From positions 1 through 31,699 of the forward strand of contig JBATSO010000014.1 of assembly GCA_049293335.1 (NCBI GenBank): 31,699 nucleotides of DNA, read 5' to 3'. This document shows positions 1 to 8,653 of this stretch, one piece after another. This stretch comes from JAGXIT01 sp049293335. GTDB lineage: Bacteria; Patescibacteriota; Saccharimonadia; Saccharimonadales; UBA4665. The translations under genes and the position numbers were made by a program. The notes under the pieces were generated by a model, which was given only the letters and a program-made list of their open reading frames with translations, was not told the DNA's origin and made no database searches. How positions within the stretch are numbered: position 1 is the stretch's first letter; each line of letters starts with the position of its first letter.

Positions 1-25
1 CATGCCGGTGGCTTGGTGAGTGGTG

Positions 26-40
26 TCGCCTAAAAGGCGA
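26..40 (-). repeat. IS200-type end hairpin, transposase 3' side
   Basis: A perfect 5-bp stem TCGCC/GGCGA with a TAAAA loop lies 31 bases beyond the tnpA stop codon, where IS200/IS605 elements carry the hairpin recognised by TnpA. Confidence 0.5.
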
Positions 41-70
41 TGGCTGCCCCGCAGTATTAGTTAGTGGTTA

Positions 71-508
71 TTAGAAGGCACCTTGAGCCGATGAAGCAGC
101 ATCGTCGATCTCTTGTTCCCTGATGTACTTTCGAATGGCCGATTCTTCAAATCCAACGGTACTGATTGCGTAACCCCGGGCCCAGAAGTGTTCGCCAGTG
201 TAGTTCCGAGTTTTGCCGCCAAACTCCCTGGCGATGGCGATAGCACTTTTTCCCTTCAGGAATCCGATGACTTCTGAGGCTTTGTACTTTGGTGGTATCT
301 CTATGAGCATATGCACATGATCATACATGAGATGACCTTCCAAAATCTTGCATTCCTTTTGATTGGCAAGCTCATGGAAGATCCGACCCAAGCGAGGTCG
401 TATCTCGCCGTAGAGACGCTTGCGGCGGCCTTTGGGGATGAAGACTAGATGATACTTACAATCCCATTTTGAATGAGCTAGACTATGATAGTCTACCGAT
501 GTGGACAT
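71..508 (-). CDS. tnpA: IS200/IS605 family Y1 transposase TnpA
   Basis: This 145-residue protein is the single-strand DNA transposase that cuts and rejoins hairpin-marked ends of IS200/IS605 elements. The HUH metal-binding pair is H64-V-H66 in the strand YDHVHMLIEIP, and the nucleophilic tyrosine is Y128 in the helix IRKYIREQE. Length and motif spacing match complete IS200-type TnpA proteins, so it appears intact. An AAAGGA purine block lies about 10 nt before the ATG. Related REP-associated transposases are the main alternative, but the element's own end hairpins favour an IS. Confidence 0.93.
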   Translation of the reverse strand: MSTSVDYHSLAHSKWDCKYHLVFIPKGRRKRLYGEIRPRLGRIFHELANQKECKILEGHLMYDHVHMLIEIPPKYKASEVIGFLKGKSAIAIAREFGGKTRNYTGEHFWARGYAISTVGFEESAIRKYIREQEIDDAASSAQGAF

Positions 509-541
509 GATTGGTTTTTCCTTTCAGCGGGGCAACCAGTA

Positions 542-577
542 GCATAATACCCCAGCCTTACGGCCGGGGTATTATGC
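542..577 (-). repeat. IS200-type end hairpin, transposase 5' side
   Basis: A 12-bp perfect stem (542-553 with 566-577) encloses a short inner stem GCC/GGC with loop TTAC. It lies 33 bases upstream of the tnpA start. It could also reduce read-through transcription into tnpA, as the equivalent IS200 hairpin does. Confidence 0.65.
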
Positions 578-710
578 ATTGTTGGGATATGCTGCGGAAG
601 GTCAAACCTTTGCTAGTCACACTAGTAGAACTAGTGGTTTACCTTATTGGATAATTAATTCGAATTTGCTATAACATATTCGATTTCAGATTCAGTCGTT
701 ATTTCAGGCG

Positions 711-738
711 TTGACAACTATAAAGCTCGTGCTAAAAT
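711..738 (+). promoter_or_regulatory. sigma70-type promoter for the NHL-repeat gene
   Basis: A consensus -35 TTGACA (711-716) is followed after 16 bp by -10 TAAAAT (733-738). Transcription would start near 745, giving a leader of about 60 nt before the ATG at 804. That leader is A-rich and has no clear Shine-Dalgarno. Confidence 0.65.
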
Positions 739-803
739 AGAGGGTAGTTGTTGTAATAAACACAGAAATAATACAGATAAAAACGGACACAATAATACAT
801 CAA

Positions 804-3086
804 ATGAAGCGCCAACTATTTACCAAGTGTTTTATAGTAGTTGTCTTAATTATGTTAATAAGTACGGGTAGCATCCATGCAGCCGCACCTCTGGACACAT
901 ACACCTGGAAAAACAATATCGGTATCGGCGGGTGCCCAGAGGAACGGTTCCAGCCGTTTTATATGGCAATTTATAACGATAAGATTTATACAGTAACGGG
1001 AAATAACTATACGCCCAGCCTCGTTACAGTTATGACGACCTCGGGTGAAAGCATAGGTAGTTTTGGATACGGTTATGGTGATGCAACGGGTCAGATTGCG
1101 GGGTCATTAGGGGCTGCTATCGACCACAATGGGCGCCTCTATGTGTCTGATATCGCCAATGGGCGCGTGCAAGTATTTGACAGCAACGGCGCCTACCTCA
1201 GCCAATTTGGCTCAATGGGGACTGGCAACGGTCAGTTTGGCGGAACGGGTGACATAGCTATCGACTCAACAGGCAAGGTCTATGTCACAGACCCTGCGAA
1301 TTATCGCGTGCAAGTATTTGACAGCAACGGCGCCTACCTCAGCCACTTTGGCTCAATGGGCAGCAGCGATGGTCAGTTCGCCGCCGACTACCACACCACT
1401 ATCGCCATAGGGGCAGACTCTCACATATATATAGCCGATAGTGGCAATAATCGTATCCAAGTGTTTGACAGCAACGGCGCCTACCTCAGCCACTTTGGCT
1501 CGGCCGGTAGTGGCAATGGGCAGTTTAACTTACCGAGTGACATAGCGGTAGACTCCGGGGGCAACATATACGTTTTAGACAGGGACAACAACCGTGTCCA
1601 AAAATTTGACAGCAATGGCACCTACCTCAGCCAATTTGGCGGCTACGGCGAGGGTGATGGGCAGCTTACCTCTGCTACTGGATTGGCGCTTGATGGGAAT
1701 GGGTATGTATATGTGTCTGATTCGGTGGACAGAGGTATCATCCAAAAATTTGACAGCAACGGCACCTACCTAGACAAGCTCGTATTTACCGACCCCCTCG
1801 CTAAGCCAACGAATCTGTGCGACCCTACCGACATTGACCGTGGCGCAGACGGGGCGATATATGTTGCCGATAGACAGTGGCACAATGTCAAAGTGTATGC
1901 GTCGAATGGTACATTGCTAAGAGTTATTGGTAGTGCAGGAAGCGGTAATGGACAATTCTTCAGACCATGCGGCCTCGCGCTTGCTCCTAACGGAGAGCTT
2001 TACGTGGTCGACACTAATAATTCCAGGGTCCAGGTATTTGACGCTGCTGGAAACTACCTGAGACAATTTGGTGGCAGTGGAGGAGGTGATAATAACCTGC
2101 CAGAACCAGAAGGTATCGCCTTTGACTCCGCGGGTAACGTATTTGTGTCAGATGTATGGTTAGATGAGGTGAAGGTATTTACGCCAGACGGCACATTTAT
2201 TCGCAAGTTCGGCACACCAGGCAGCGGCAATGGCCAGTTGGCTGACCCTATTTCTATCGCCATAGACAGTGCAGATAACGTCTATGTCAGCGACTACGTA
2301 CTCAACCGCGTCCAGAAATTTACCCACGATGGCACCTATGTGACGCAGTGGGGTAGGACCGGACTTGGTGACGGTGAATTTACTGGCGCGTCTGGTGTCA
2401 CCGTAGATTCTGAGGGCAATGTACTGGTCGTCGACTCTGGTTATTACGATTCAGCCGGCTGGAAGAAGTGGGTGATACGAGTTCAGAAATTTACTAGTGA
2501 GGGTGTGTATCTGTCTCAGTTTGGCCGATTTGGATTTTCAGAGAGTGAACTGATGCCATCATGGGGCGTCGTGACTGATAGCAGCGGCAATGTCTATGTC
2601 GCTGATCAAGTCCTGGAGCATGCCAGAATGGGTCCAGCAAAGATATCAGTTTGGAATGCACCCATATTACCAAGTGCGCCTCAAGCTATAAGTGTAAAGC
2701 CCTCCGACACCTCTCTTAAAGTAAGTTGGCAACCCCCAGAAAGAATTGGCTCTAGTCCTATTACGTACTACGAGGTCTCGTATCGACCTTCTGGAACGTC
2801 TCAGTGGGTCGTATCTGGAAGGACACCTGGGAACGTGTTGACTTATACCATAAGCAGCCTTAACCCCAATACAACATATGAAGTACGGGTACTAGCAGGC
2901 AATACCTTGGGAGCCTCCACTATAAAAGATAGCCTCGTAACAGACACAACACTGACTTCAACACAACAGCTCCTCAACACGGGAACAAAGCTCGTTACTA
3001 TTCTTCTTGGAGCAGCGGGTTTGATAGTCACTTCAAGTAGCGTCTGGAGACAACGTAGAATAATACACTATCATTTGTATAGATAG
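804..3086 (+). CDS. Secreted NHL-repeat protein with fibronectin type III domain and C-terminal membrane anchor
   Basis: The 760-residue protein begins with a typical signal peptide: basic MKRQ, a hydrophobic core around residues 9-22, and a likely cleavage after the alanines near residue 27. About ten NHL-type beta-propeller repeats follow, with recurring units such as RVQVFDSNGAYL and GSGNGQF, up to about residue 615. A fibronectin type III domain covers about 628-715 (YYEVSYRPSG, YEVRVLAGNT). The tail has LLNTG (723-727), a hydrophobic segment and a basic RQRR end, which resembles a degenerate LPxTG-like anchor. NHL propellers usually bind proteins or ligands, so an extracellular adhesion or sensing role is inferred. 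It is a single-gene unit with its own promoter. Confidence 0.85.
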   Translation: MKRQLFTKCFIVVVLIMLISTGSIHAAAPLDTYTWKNNIGIGGCPEERFQPFYMAIYNDKIYTVTGNNYTPSLVTVMTTSGESIGSFGYGYGDATGQIAGSLGAAIDHNGRLYVSDIANGRVQVFDSNGAYLSQFGSMGTGNGQFGGTGDIAIDSTGKVYVTDPANYRVQVFDSNGAYLSHFGSMGSSDGQFAADYHTTIAIGADSHIYIADSGNNRIQVFDSNGAYLSHFGSAGSGNGQFNLPSDIAVDSGGNIYVLDRDNNRVQKFDSNGTYLSQFGGYGEGDGQLTSATGLALDGNGYVYVSDSVDRGIIQKFDSNGTYLDKLVFTDPLAKPTNLCDPTDIDRGADGAIYVADRQWHNVKVYASNGTLLRVIGSAGSGNGQFFRPCGLALAPNGELYVVDTNNSRVQVFDAAGNYLRQFGGSGGGDNNLPEPEGIAFDSAGNVFVSDVWLDEVKVFTPDGTFIRKFGTPGSGNGQLADPISIAIDSADNVYVSDYVLNRVQKFTHDGTYVTQWGRTGLGDGEFTGASGVTVDSEGNVLVVDSGYYDSAGWKKWVIRVQKFTSEGVYLSQFGRFGFSESELMPSWGVVTDSSGNVYVADQVLEHARMGPAKISVWNAPILPSAPQAISVKPSDTSLKVSWQPPERIGSSPITYYEVSYRPSGTSQWVVSGRTPGNVLTYTISSLNPNTTYEVRVLAGNTLGASTIKDSLVTDTTLTSTQQLLNTGTKLVTILLGAAGLIVTSSSVWRQRRIIHYHLYR
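1164..1501 (+). repeat. Near-identical NHL coding repeats
   Basis: Bases 1164-1219 and 1305-1360 are 56-bp copies differing at one base, offset by 141 bp (47 codons). A 38-bp portion of the second copy recurs at 1464-1501. Identity at synonymous sites points to recent duplication or gene conversion inside the propeller. Confidence 0.8.
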
Positions 3087-3191
3087 CCCCGCTTACCCGC
3101 ATGTCATTTTCGGCAGTCAAATGCGCCTATCCACAAGCTTGGTGTTATTATTTTTCTTGCATTTCGGTGCAAAACCGCGTAGGCTAACCAC

Positions 3192-3221
3192 TTGTGTCAA
3201 ACCTATAGCGGCACGTATACT
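3192..3221 (+). promoter_or_regulatory. Promoter of topA with a very short leader
   Basis: A TTGTGT hexamer (3192-3197), an 18-bp spacer and a -10 TATACT (3216-3221) lie directly before topA. The ATG at 3233 is only 11 bases beyond the -10 box, so the mRNA leader would be about 5 nt and no Shine-Dalgarno fits. Confidence 0.55.
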
Positions 3222-3232
3222 TACATGGAACA

Positions 3233-5557
3233 ATGTCAAAAAACTTAGTTATCGTCGAAAGCCCCGCAAAGGCCAAAACTATCGAGAAGTATCTTGGTAG
3301 TGACTTTAAAGTGCTCAGCAGCATTGGGCATATTCGGTCCATTGCCAAAAAAACCAAAGATGGCACACCGCCCATCGATGTCGCTAACGATTTTAAAACC
3401 ACCTACGAAGTCGACCCCGATAAAAAGAAGGTCATAACAGAACTAAAAAAGGCCGTAAAAGAGGCCCAAACAGTTTGGCTGGCCACCGATGAAGACCGCG
3501 AAGGCGAGGCCATAGCGTGGCATTTATGTGAAGTGCTCAAACTTGACCCAACTAAAACTAACCGCATCGTGTTTCATGAAATTACCAAATCTGCCATTGA
3601 AACGGCCATTAAAAACCCACGCACGGTCAATATGCCCCTGGTCGAGGCCCAACAGGCTCGCCAGATCTTAGACCGAATTGTAGGCTTCGAACTCAGCCCC
3701 GTGGTTTGGCAAAAGGTGCCTGGCGGCAAAAGTGCCGGCCGTGTCCAAAGCCCTGCCGTAAAGCTACTGGTAGAGCGTGAACGTGAAATTAATGCCTTCG
3801 AAAGTTCTTCGCAGTTTAAGGTAACCGCTCAGTTTGTGCATGATAGCCAAGAGTTCACGGCCGAATTACCCCAGCGCTTTAACACCGAAGCCGAAGCTCG
3901 GAAGTTCCTGGAAAGCCTTGAAGGCGCCACCTATAAAATTGCTAGCGTTTCTAAGAACCCTGGTACCCGCAACCCCAGCGCACCCTTTACAACCAGCACC
4001 TTGCAACAAGAAGCCAATGCAAAGCTTGGCTTTGGTTCGCGAGCCACCATGACTGCGGCGCAAAAATTGTATCAAGCAGGCAAAATAACCTATATGCGTA
4101 CGGACTCTGTAAATTTGAGCGGGCAGGCTATTGCTGCGGCCGCCAACTACATTACGAAAGAATTTGGCGCAGAATATTCCCAAGTTCGTACGTTTAAAAC
4201 CAAGGCTGCGGGCGCCCAAGAAGCTCACGAAGCAATCCGACCAACCGATGTTCGGCTAGAGGTGGCGAGCGGCGACAGCTACGACCAAAAATTGTACGAA
4301 CTTATTCGCAAGCGAACTCTTGCCAGCCAAATGGCACCCGCCAGGCTAGAAAAAACTACCATCACCATATCTGTTTCACTTGCATCAAACATCTCACATC
4401 CAACGCCCAACTTTGAGGCAAAGGGCGAAGTAATTACCTTTGATGGCTTCTTGAAAGTTTACGGACGCAACAAAGAAGATGCCGTACTGCCTGCCCTTGA
4501 AGCCGGCGATATGCCCGAAATGCAATCAGCCACCGCACGCCAAGTCTTCGCCCGTCCGCCCGCCAGATTTACCGAAGGAAGCCTCGTAAAAAAACTAGAA
4601 GAACTCGGCATTGGTCGCCCCAGCACCTACGCAACCATAATCGGCACCATCCAAACCCGTGGCTACGCTGTACGCGGTGAAGGCGAGGGTAATGACCGCG
4701 AGGTAATCGTATTAAACCGAACCAACGGAACCATAGCGCGCGAAGTTGTACAAGAAAAAACAGGCGCCGACCGCGGTAAACTGGTGCCGACGCCCAGCGG
4801 TCAACTTATCGCTGACTTTTTAAGCCAACATTTCGAGCCTGTAATTGACTACGGCTTTACCGCCAGCGTCGAAGAACATTTTGATGAAATCGCCGCCAAT
4901 AAACTAGACCGTAACAGTATGCTCAAGACTTTTTATGGCCCATTTCATAGCCTGGTTGCTAAATCGGGCAATATCGACCGCAGCAGCGTAGCCCAGGCTC
5001 GCGAACTCGGCCTCGACCCCAAAACGAACAAACCTATTTTTGCCCGCTTTGGCCGCTTTGGACCACTTTTACAGCGTGGCGCTACCGAAGACAAGGCCAA
5101 TAAGCCAGAATTTGCCCCTATGCCCAAGGGCGCCACCGTCGAAAACGTTACCCTCGAACAAGCCCTGGTGGCTTTTCAACTGCCCCGACTCGTTGGTACT
5201 ACCGAAGACGGGCAAGACATTAAGGCAAACATCGGTCGTTTTGGCCCCTATATTCAGGTTGGAAAACTCTTTATAAGCATTAAAAACGAGGACCCACACA
5301 CCATTACCCTCGAAACAGCCCGCCAACTCTACACCGAAAAGCTACAATCCGAAGCCGAAAAAAACATTGCCGACTTCGGTGATGGCGTAAAAGTCCTAAA
5401 GGGCAGGTGGGGTCCTTATGTAACCGATGGTAAGAAAAACGCCAAAATAGACAAAAATACCGACCCGAGCACCATCACACACGAAACCGCACTCAAACTA
5501 CTCACCGAAGCCCCAGAAGGCAAACGTCGCCCCCCCTTTCGTCGCCGAAAGAAATAA
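3233..5557 (+). CDS. topA: DNA topoisomerase I (type IA)
   Basis: This enzyme relaxes negatively supercoiled DNA by cutting one strand. The N-terminal Toprim domain shows IVESPAKAKTI with E9 and the acidic DEDREGE cluster at 86-92. The catalytic tyrosine is Y287 in ITYMRTDS, and the type IA core extends to about residue 600. Instead of cysteine zinc ribbons, the C-terminus has several topoisomerase C-terminal repeats (GRFGPLLQRG, IGRFGPYIQVG, KGRWGPYVTDG), the form common outside Proteobacteria. At 774 residues it is full length. The next gene starts 37 bases after its stop from its own promoter. Confidence 0.97.
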   Translation: MSKNLVIVESPAKAKTIEKYLGSDFKVLSSIGHIRSIAKKTKDGTPPIDVANDFKTTYEVDPDKKKVITELKKAVKEAQTVWLATDEDREGEAIAWHLCEVLKLDPTKTNRIVFHEITKSAIETAIKNPRTVNMPLVEAQQARQILDRIVGFELSPVVWQKVPGGKSAGRVQSPAVKLLVEREREINAFESSSQFKVTAQFVHDSQEFTAELPQRFNTEAEARKFLESLEGATYKIASVSKNPGTRNPSAPFTTSTLQQEANAKLGFGSRATMTAAQKLYQAGKITYMRTDSVNLSGQAIAAAANYITKEFGAEYSQVRTFKTKAAGAQEAHEAIRPTDVRLEVASGDSYDQKLYELIRKRTLASQMAPARLEKTTITISVSLASNISHPTPNFEAKGEVITFDGFLKVYGRNKEDAVLPALEAGDMPEMQSATARQVFARPPARFTEGSLVKKLEELGIGRPSTYATIIGTIQTRGYAVRGEGEGNDREVIVLNRTNGTIAREVVQEKTGADRGKLVPTPSGQLIADFLSQHFEPVIDYGFTASVEEHFDEIAANKLDRNSMLKTFYGPFHSLVAKSGNIDRSSVAQARELGLDPKTNKPIFARFGRFGPLLQRGATEDKANKPEFAPMPKGATVENVTLEQALVAFQLPRLVGTTEDGQDIKANIGRFGPYIQVGKLFISIKNEDPHTITLETARQLYTEKLQSEAEKNIADFGDGVKVLKGRWGPYVTDGKKNAKIDKNTDPSTITHETALKLLTEAPEGKRRPPFRRRKK

Positions 5558-5559
5558 TT

Positions 5560-5587
5560 TTTACATTTTACGATTTTATGTTATTAT
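5560..5587 (+). promoter_or_regulatory. Leaderless promoter of the 5594 gene
   Basis: TTTACA (5560-5565), a 16-bp spacer and TATTAT (5582-5587) end 6 bases before the ATG at 5594. Initiation at the usual distance would fall on the start codon itself. Confidence 0.55.
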
Positions 5588-5593
5588 GTATTC

Positions 5594-6643
5594 ATGTTTA
5601 CCTCAGTTATTTCTTCAGGGGCTGAAGTAATATTTGATCAACATGATGTTTTACTGCCCGTCAGCAAAGCGGCTACTAGCCTGGCAGAGTACATACTCGC
5701 ACTTAGAGGCTATGATTTGCTCGTGCGAGAGTATATCGATCCGAATGAAATGAATGACGACGCACTAACAGAAGCGCAAGCTAGAATCAGCCCCGACAAC
5801 AAACAGCGTGTAGCACAAGTAGCTCAAGATTGGGTAGCAAATGCAAGCACCCTAAACACCGTTGGGGCTGCAGTTAATCTTGACAACATTAATGGGGTGA
5901 AGGCGCAAACACTAACTACGCTGTTTGAGTCAGGTATACACGTTACCAACCAGCCTATCCCAAAACTGACGCGTGCGGAAGACCCGAACTACCTAATAGC
6001 AAGCCTGCCCTTCGGCATGACGCAACAAGATAGCATTGATGCGCAAATAATAGCATCAAGATATACCGGTTTGCCACGCAAGGTTAGTAAAGTCATCTTG
6101 AGCACGGTTTTTGACATTGCCGTCACTGACCCGAAAATTGTCATACCCACGCAAACATTCAGGCACATGCTACCAGAAGAACTCTGCTTACCACCTGGCA
6201 TCAACAAAGACACACTCGATACTTTTCTCAGGCTTGCGTCCGAGGGTACAATTGATTTTACGCTCGGAAGAGAAGGGCATTACAATGGTTATTCTTTCTC
6301 TCTTCTCCCCAAAGACATCAAAGATAATTTCGACGTTTTGGCGGATACTCCGCACGGTAATGAACCCTACGCAACCGTTTCACTTCCCCCGGCGATACAT
6401 ACTTTCGATGACCAAATGCAAGCAGAGCGCCAATATAAACGAAGAAATCAAATTGACTCTGCTAATATCAGCGAACTGGTTAAGACTGATATCGGTTGGT
6501 CCATCGTGACGCATCCAGCAAGAATTATTGCGCAAATTACACCGACTACAATTACGGATATGAAAACGCATTTACACGAAGTGGCTACTATGCTAGAGCA
6601 GCTCAAACACGGGGCTAAAAGTATTACCACATCTGATCGGTAA
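5594..6643 (+). CDS. Hypothetical protein, 349 residues
   Basis: I do not recognise this protein. It is soluble, with no signal peptide or membrane segment, and appears mixed alpha/beta. Visible stretches include a helical N-terminal part (SKAATSLAEYILALRGYDLLVREYI) and a C-terminal helix (MKTHLHEVATMLEQLKHG). The start is chosen because a -10 box ends 6 bases upstream. It stands alone between topA and the sigma4-HARE gene and ends in a 311-bp gap. Codon use resembles its neighbours, so it is probably a real gene of a lineage-specific family. Confidence 0.8.
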   Translation: MFTSVISSGAEVIFDQHDVLLPVSKAATSLAEYILALRGYDLLVREYIDPNEMNDDALTEAQARISPDNKQRVAQVAQDWVANASTLNTVGAAVNLDNINGVKAQTLTTLFESGIHVTNQPIPKLTRAEDPNYLIASLPFGMTQQDSIDAQIIASRYTGLPRKVSKVILSTVFDIAVTDPKIVIPTQTFRHMLPEELCLPPGINKDTLDTFLRLASEGTIDFTLGREGHYNGYSFSLLPKDIKDNFDVLADTPHGNEPYATVSLPPAIHTFDDQMQAERQYKRRNQIDSANISELVKTDIGWSIVTHPARIIAQITPTTITDMKTHLHEVATMLEQLKHGAKSITTSDR

Positions 6644-6954
6644 TGTCTCGTAGGTTAAATATATATGAAGCAGTAATTGTTAGCACCATGGCGTGCAGCC
6701 AAAAGCCCTAACACCAATACACTGACGCTTGTTAGTACCTAGAATATGTATTGTAAGCCTAGCTGCACCTCTTTCGCCTAACCGTAGATAAAAAACCTAA
6801 AGCATTTATCCACAATTTTGTCTCTATACAAGTTATTATCTAATTGACTTTTTACAACATAGAATCTACTTGAACTGCGATTTTATGCTACAATAAGATT
6901 ATCAGACTAAATGATTGACTTATAGTAATAAAAGTTATAAAATAAGAGGGAATT
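6644..6954. other. Intergenic region with DnaA-box-like site and promoters
   Basis: This 311-base AT-rich gap has no convincing reading frame. It holds one exact TTATCCACA nonamer (6806-6814), the E. coli DnaA-box consensus. It also has several sigma70-like hexamers reading toward 6955: TACAAT at 6889-6894, and TTGACT-N17-TAAAAT at 6915-6943. A single DnaA box does not make an origin. Confidence 0.5.
6915..6943 (+). promoter_or_regulatory. Promoter proximal to the sigma4-HARE gene
   Basis: TTGACT (6915-6920), a 17-bp spacer and TAAAAT (6938-6943) precede the gene. A start here would leave only about 5 nt of leader, cutting into the AGAGGG Shine-Dalgarno (6945-6950). The upstream TACAAT at 6889 may therefore be the promoter that makes an SD-bearing transcript. 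Confidence 0.45.
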
Positions 6955-7983
6955 ATGAGTAATACCACTGCCGTACTCAACACAGAAGCCATTGTTCAAG
7001 ACATTTTGAACAGTATTGACCGTGAACGTGAACGTGAAATAATCGCCCGTCGCTACGGTCTGTTTGACCGCAGAGAAACTCTTGAACAAATCGGTGAGTT
7101 ACTGGGCATTACCCGAGAACGCGTGCGTCAGCTTGAAAAATCAGTCATGACTAAACTGCGTATGACGGGTGCTGAGCTACCTCATATTAATGAAGCCGAA
7201 ACCGCATTACTGGCAGCCCTCGGCGAAGCGGGGGAGACGGCTCGAATTACGCTTCTTGGCAGCAAGCTTACAGCCGAAAACACCCGAACCGATCAATCAC
7301 GTTTGGCCTTTTTAACCGAACTTTGCCCAAACGTAGCAGTTATTAACGAAGACGACACCTATTTCCAGGCAGCAGGGAACCATACCGTACATGCGGCTGA
7401 TGCCATTAAAAAAGAGGTTGCACGAATTGTTGAGGCCATAAAAGTCAGCGGCCAGCCAATCTCCACCAAAGAAATGACCAAAGTTGCCAACATGCCCAAC
7501 GAAACATACGCCGTGGCTCTAGCCAGCATTTCTAAGCAGCTTGCTACCCTTAACAACCGCTGGGGCCTCGTAAAATGGCCAACCGTTAACCCCAAGAACA
7601 TTCGCGATAAAATTTACGTTATCCTTAGCGAAAACAAGAAGCACATGCACTTCAATGAAATTGCCGAGTCTATCAAAGCCAGCGATTTTAAGCGCAAAGA
7701 TGTTACCACCCAGGCAATCCACAACGAACTTATTAAAGACAAGCGTTTTGTGTTGATTGGCCGCGGTATTTATGCCTTGAAAGAATGGGGCTACAAGAAG
7801 GGCACAGTTGCCGATATTATCTCGGAAGTACTGAAAGAGGCCAAAGAACCCCTCCACCGCGACGAAATCGTCCAGCGCGTGCTCAAAAGCCGCTTCGTTA
7901 AAGAAACAACTATTCTTTTGAACCTCCAGAGCAAACCTCAGTTCAAACGAGTGGCCAAAGCCACCTACCAACTCAGCGAATAA
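6955..7983 (+). CDS. Sigma-70 region 4 fused to HARE-HTH domains
   Basis: Residues about 10-72 form a sigma-70 region 4 with its -35-binding helix-turn-helix (EQIGELLGITRERVRQLEKSV). The middle (about 150-210) looks like a winged helix. Residues about 213-280 and 283-340 look like two HARE-HTH domains, the fold of the RNA polymerase delta subunit N-terminus; NIRDKIYVILSENKKHMHFNEIAESI and DIISEVLKEAKEPLHRDEIVQRVL share the same layout. Regions 2 and 3, needed for -10 recognition and melting, are absent, so it cannot act as a normal sigma factor. A role as a core-polymerase accessory or DNA-binding regulator is inferred. AGAGGG precedes the ATG, and the next gene follows after 16 bases. Confidence 0.85.
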   Translation: MSNTTAVLNTEAIVQDILNSIDREREREIIARRYGLFDRRETLEQIGELLGITRERVRQLEKSVMTKLRMTGAELPHINEAETALLAALGEAGETARITLLGSKLTAENTRTDQSRLAFLTELCPNVAVINEDDTYFQAAGNHTVHAADAIKKEVARIVEAIKVSGQPISTKEMTKVANMPNETYAVALASISKQLATLNNRWGLVKWPTVNPKNIRDKIYVILSENKKHMHFNEIAESIKASDFKRKDVTTQAIHNELIKDKRFVLIGRGIYALKEWGYKKGTVADIISEVLKEAKEPLHRDEIVQRVLKSRFVKETTILLNLQSKPQFKRVAKATYQLSE

Positions 7984-7999
7984 CCTAGAGGCTACCGCC

Positions 8000-8470
8000 G
8001 TGGGCCGCCCTTCGAATGAACTTGGAAAAACACTTACCGTTGGCGTGAACCCCGATGTGTGGGCAATAGTATCTGATAAAGCTAGCAAGTTTGGCGTACA
8101 CGTCTCTGATATCGTGTACGCAACGCACCCAATTGTGAGCCGCCTGGACCCTTCAGCCACCTACGCCTCTGTTTCGCCCACCACCAACAATCTCCATCGT
8201 TTTCCAGATCTCCCACCCGTGCTCCCTCGACGTCATCAGCGAAACTACATCATGCGTCCGTTGAATGAGGTAAAGTTAAGCATGTCTACTAGTGCAACCA
8301 AAAGAAATATTTCACGTGGTCAATATGTAAGTTATTGTATGGCGATCGGGCCAACCTTGCTCGAAGCTGCTGGACTACAACCAACTGTTCATATTTTTGA
8401 CCCTATAGACCCAAGCACAATTTTAGAAGAGCAGTGGATACTTGCTTGCTTTGATCCAAAAAAACCATAA
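8000..8470 (+). CDS. Hypothetical protein with two ribbon-helix-helix-like segments
   Basis: This 156-residue protein starts at a GTG, with GAGG about 9 bases upstream, 16 bases after the sigma4-HARE gene and probably co-transcribed with it. The N-terminal segment (KTLTVGVNPDVWAIVSDKAS then VHVSDIV) has the strand-helix-helix pattern of ribbon-helix-helix DNA-binding proteins. A second segment (EVKLSMSTSATKRNISRGQY) repeats the pattern less clearly, after a proline-rich linker. The assignment rests on pattern only. A DNA-binding partner of the upstream regulator is possible but unproven. Confidence 0.6.
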   Translation: MGRPSNELGKTLTVGVNPDVWAIVSDKASKFGVHVSDIVYATHPIVSRLDPSATYASVSPTTNNLHRFPDLPPVLPRRHQRNYIMRPLNEVKLSMSTSATKRNISRGQYVSYCMAIGPTLLEAAGLQPTVHIFDPIDPSTILEEQWILACFDPKKP

Positions 8471-8617
8471 TGCAGAATTGTACAAAATACGAACACTGGC
8501 AAGATTGTTGTGATAGCAGTGCGGTGAATAGTCTCATGTAGCACAGGCGTAAACGGCTGTGCAGCAGAGTAGTTACCGGAAAAATATAAAATGTTTATGG
8601 GTTGGGCTAGAAAAATT

Positions 8618-8647
8618 TTGGCACAGGCAGTAGAGCAGTGCTAAAAT
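8618..8647 (+). promoter_or_regulatory. Orphan promoter in intergenic region
   Basis: TTGGCA (8618-8623), an 18-bp spacer and TAAAAT (8642-8647) resemble the promoter of the NHL gene, including a shared GTGCTAAAAT at the -10. No coding sequence lies downstream on this strand. Confidence 0.45.
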
Positions 8648-8653
8648 AAACTA

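Larger units (their letters stand above)
1..590 (-). mobile_element. IS200/IS605-type insertion sequence (boundaries approximate)
   Basis: A Y1 transposase gene on the minus strand is flanked by subterminal hairpins, the hallmark of IS200/IS605 elements, which have no terminal inverted repeats. On the transposase 5' side, a 12-bp perfect stem (GCATAATACCCC with its complement) spans 542-577, with an inner GCC/GGC extension and a short loop. On the 3' side, a TCGCC-TAAAA-GGCGA hairpin lies at 26-40. No tnpB accessory gene is seen, so this is the IS200-like single-gene type. The exact ends are not determined, and the downstream end may lie before position 1. Confidence 0.75.

Noticed and set aside
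6806..6814. Replication origin suggested by an exact DnaA box
   Set aside because: Only one consensus box is present; other CCACA words are scattered (near 3129, 8911, 21645), and there is no dnaA, dnaN or box cluster.
7519..8160. 213-residue minus-strand reading frame
   Set aside because: It lies antisense to the sigma4-HARE and RHH-like genes, whose domains are recognisable, and its translation shows no family pattern.
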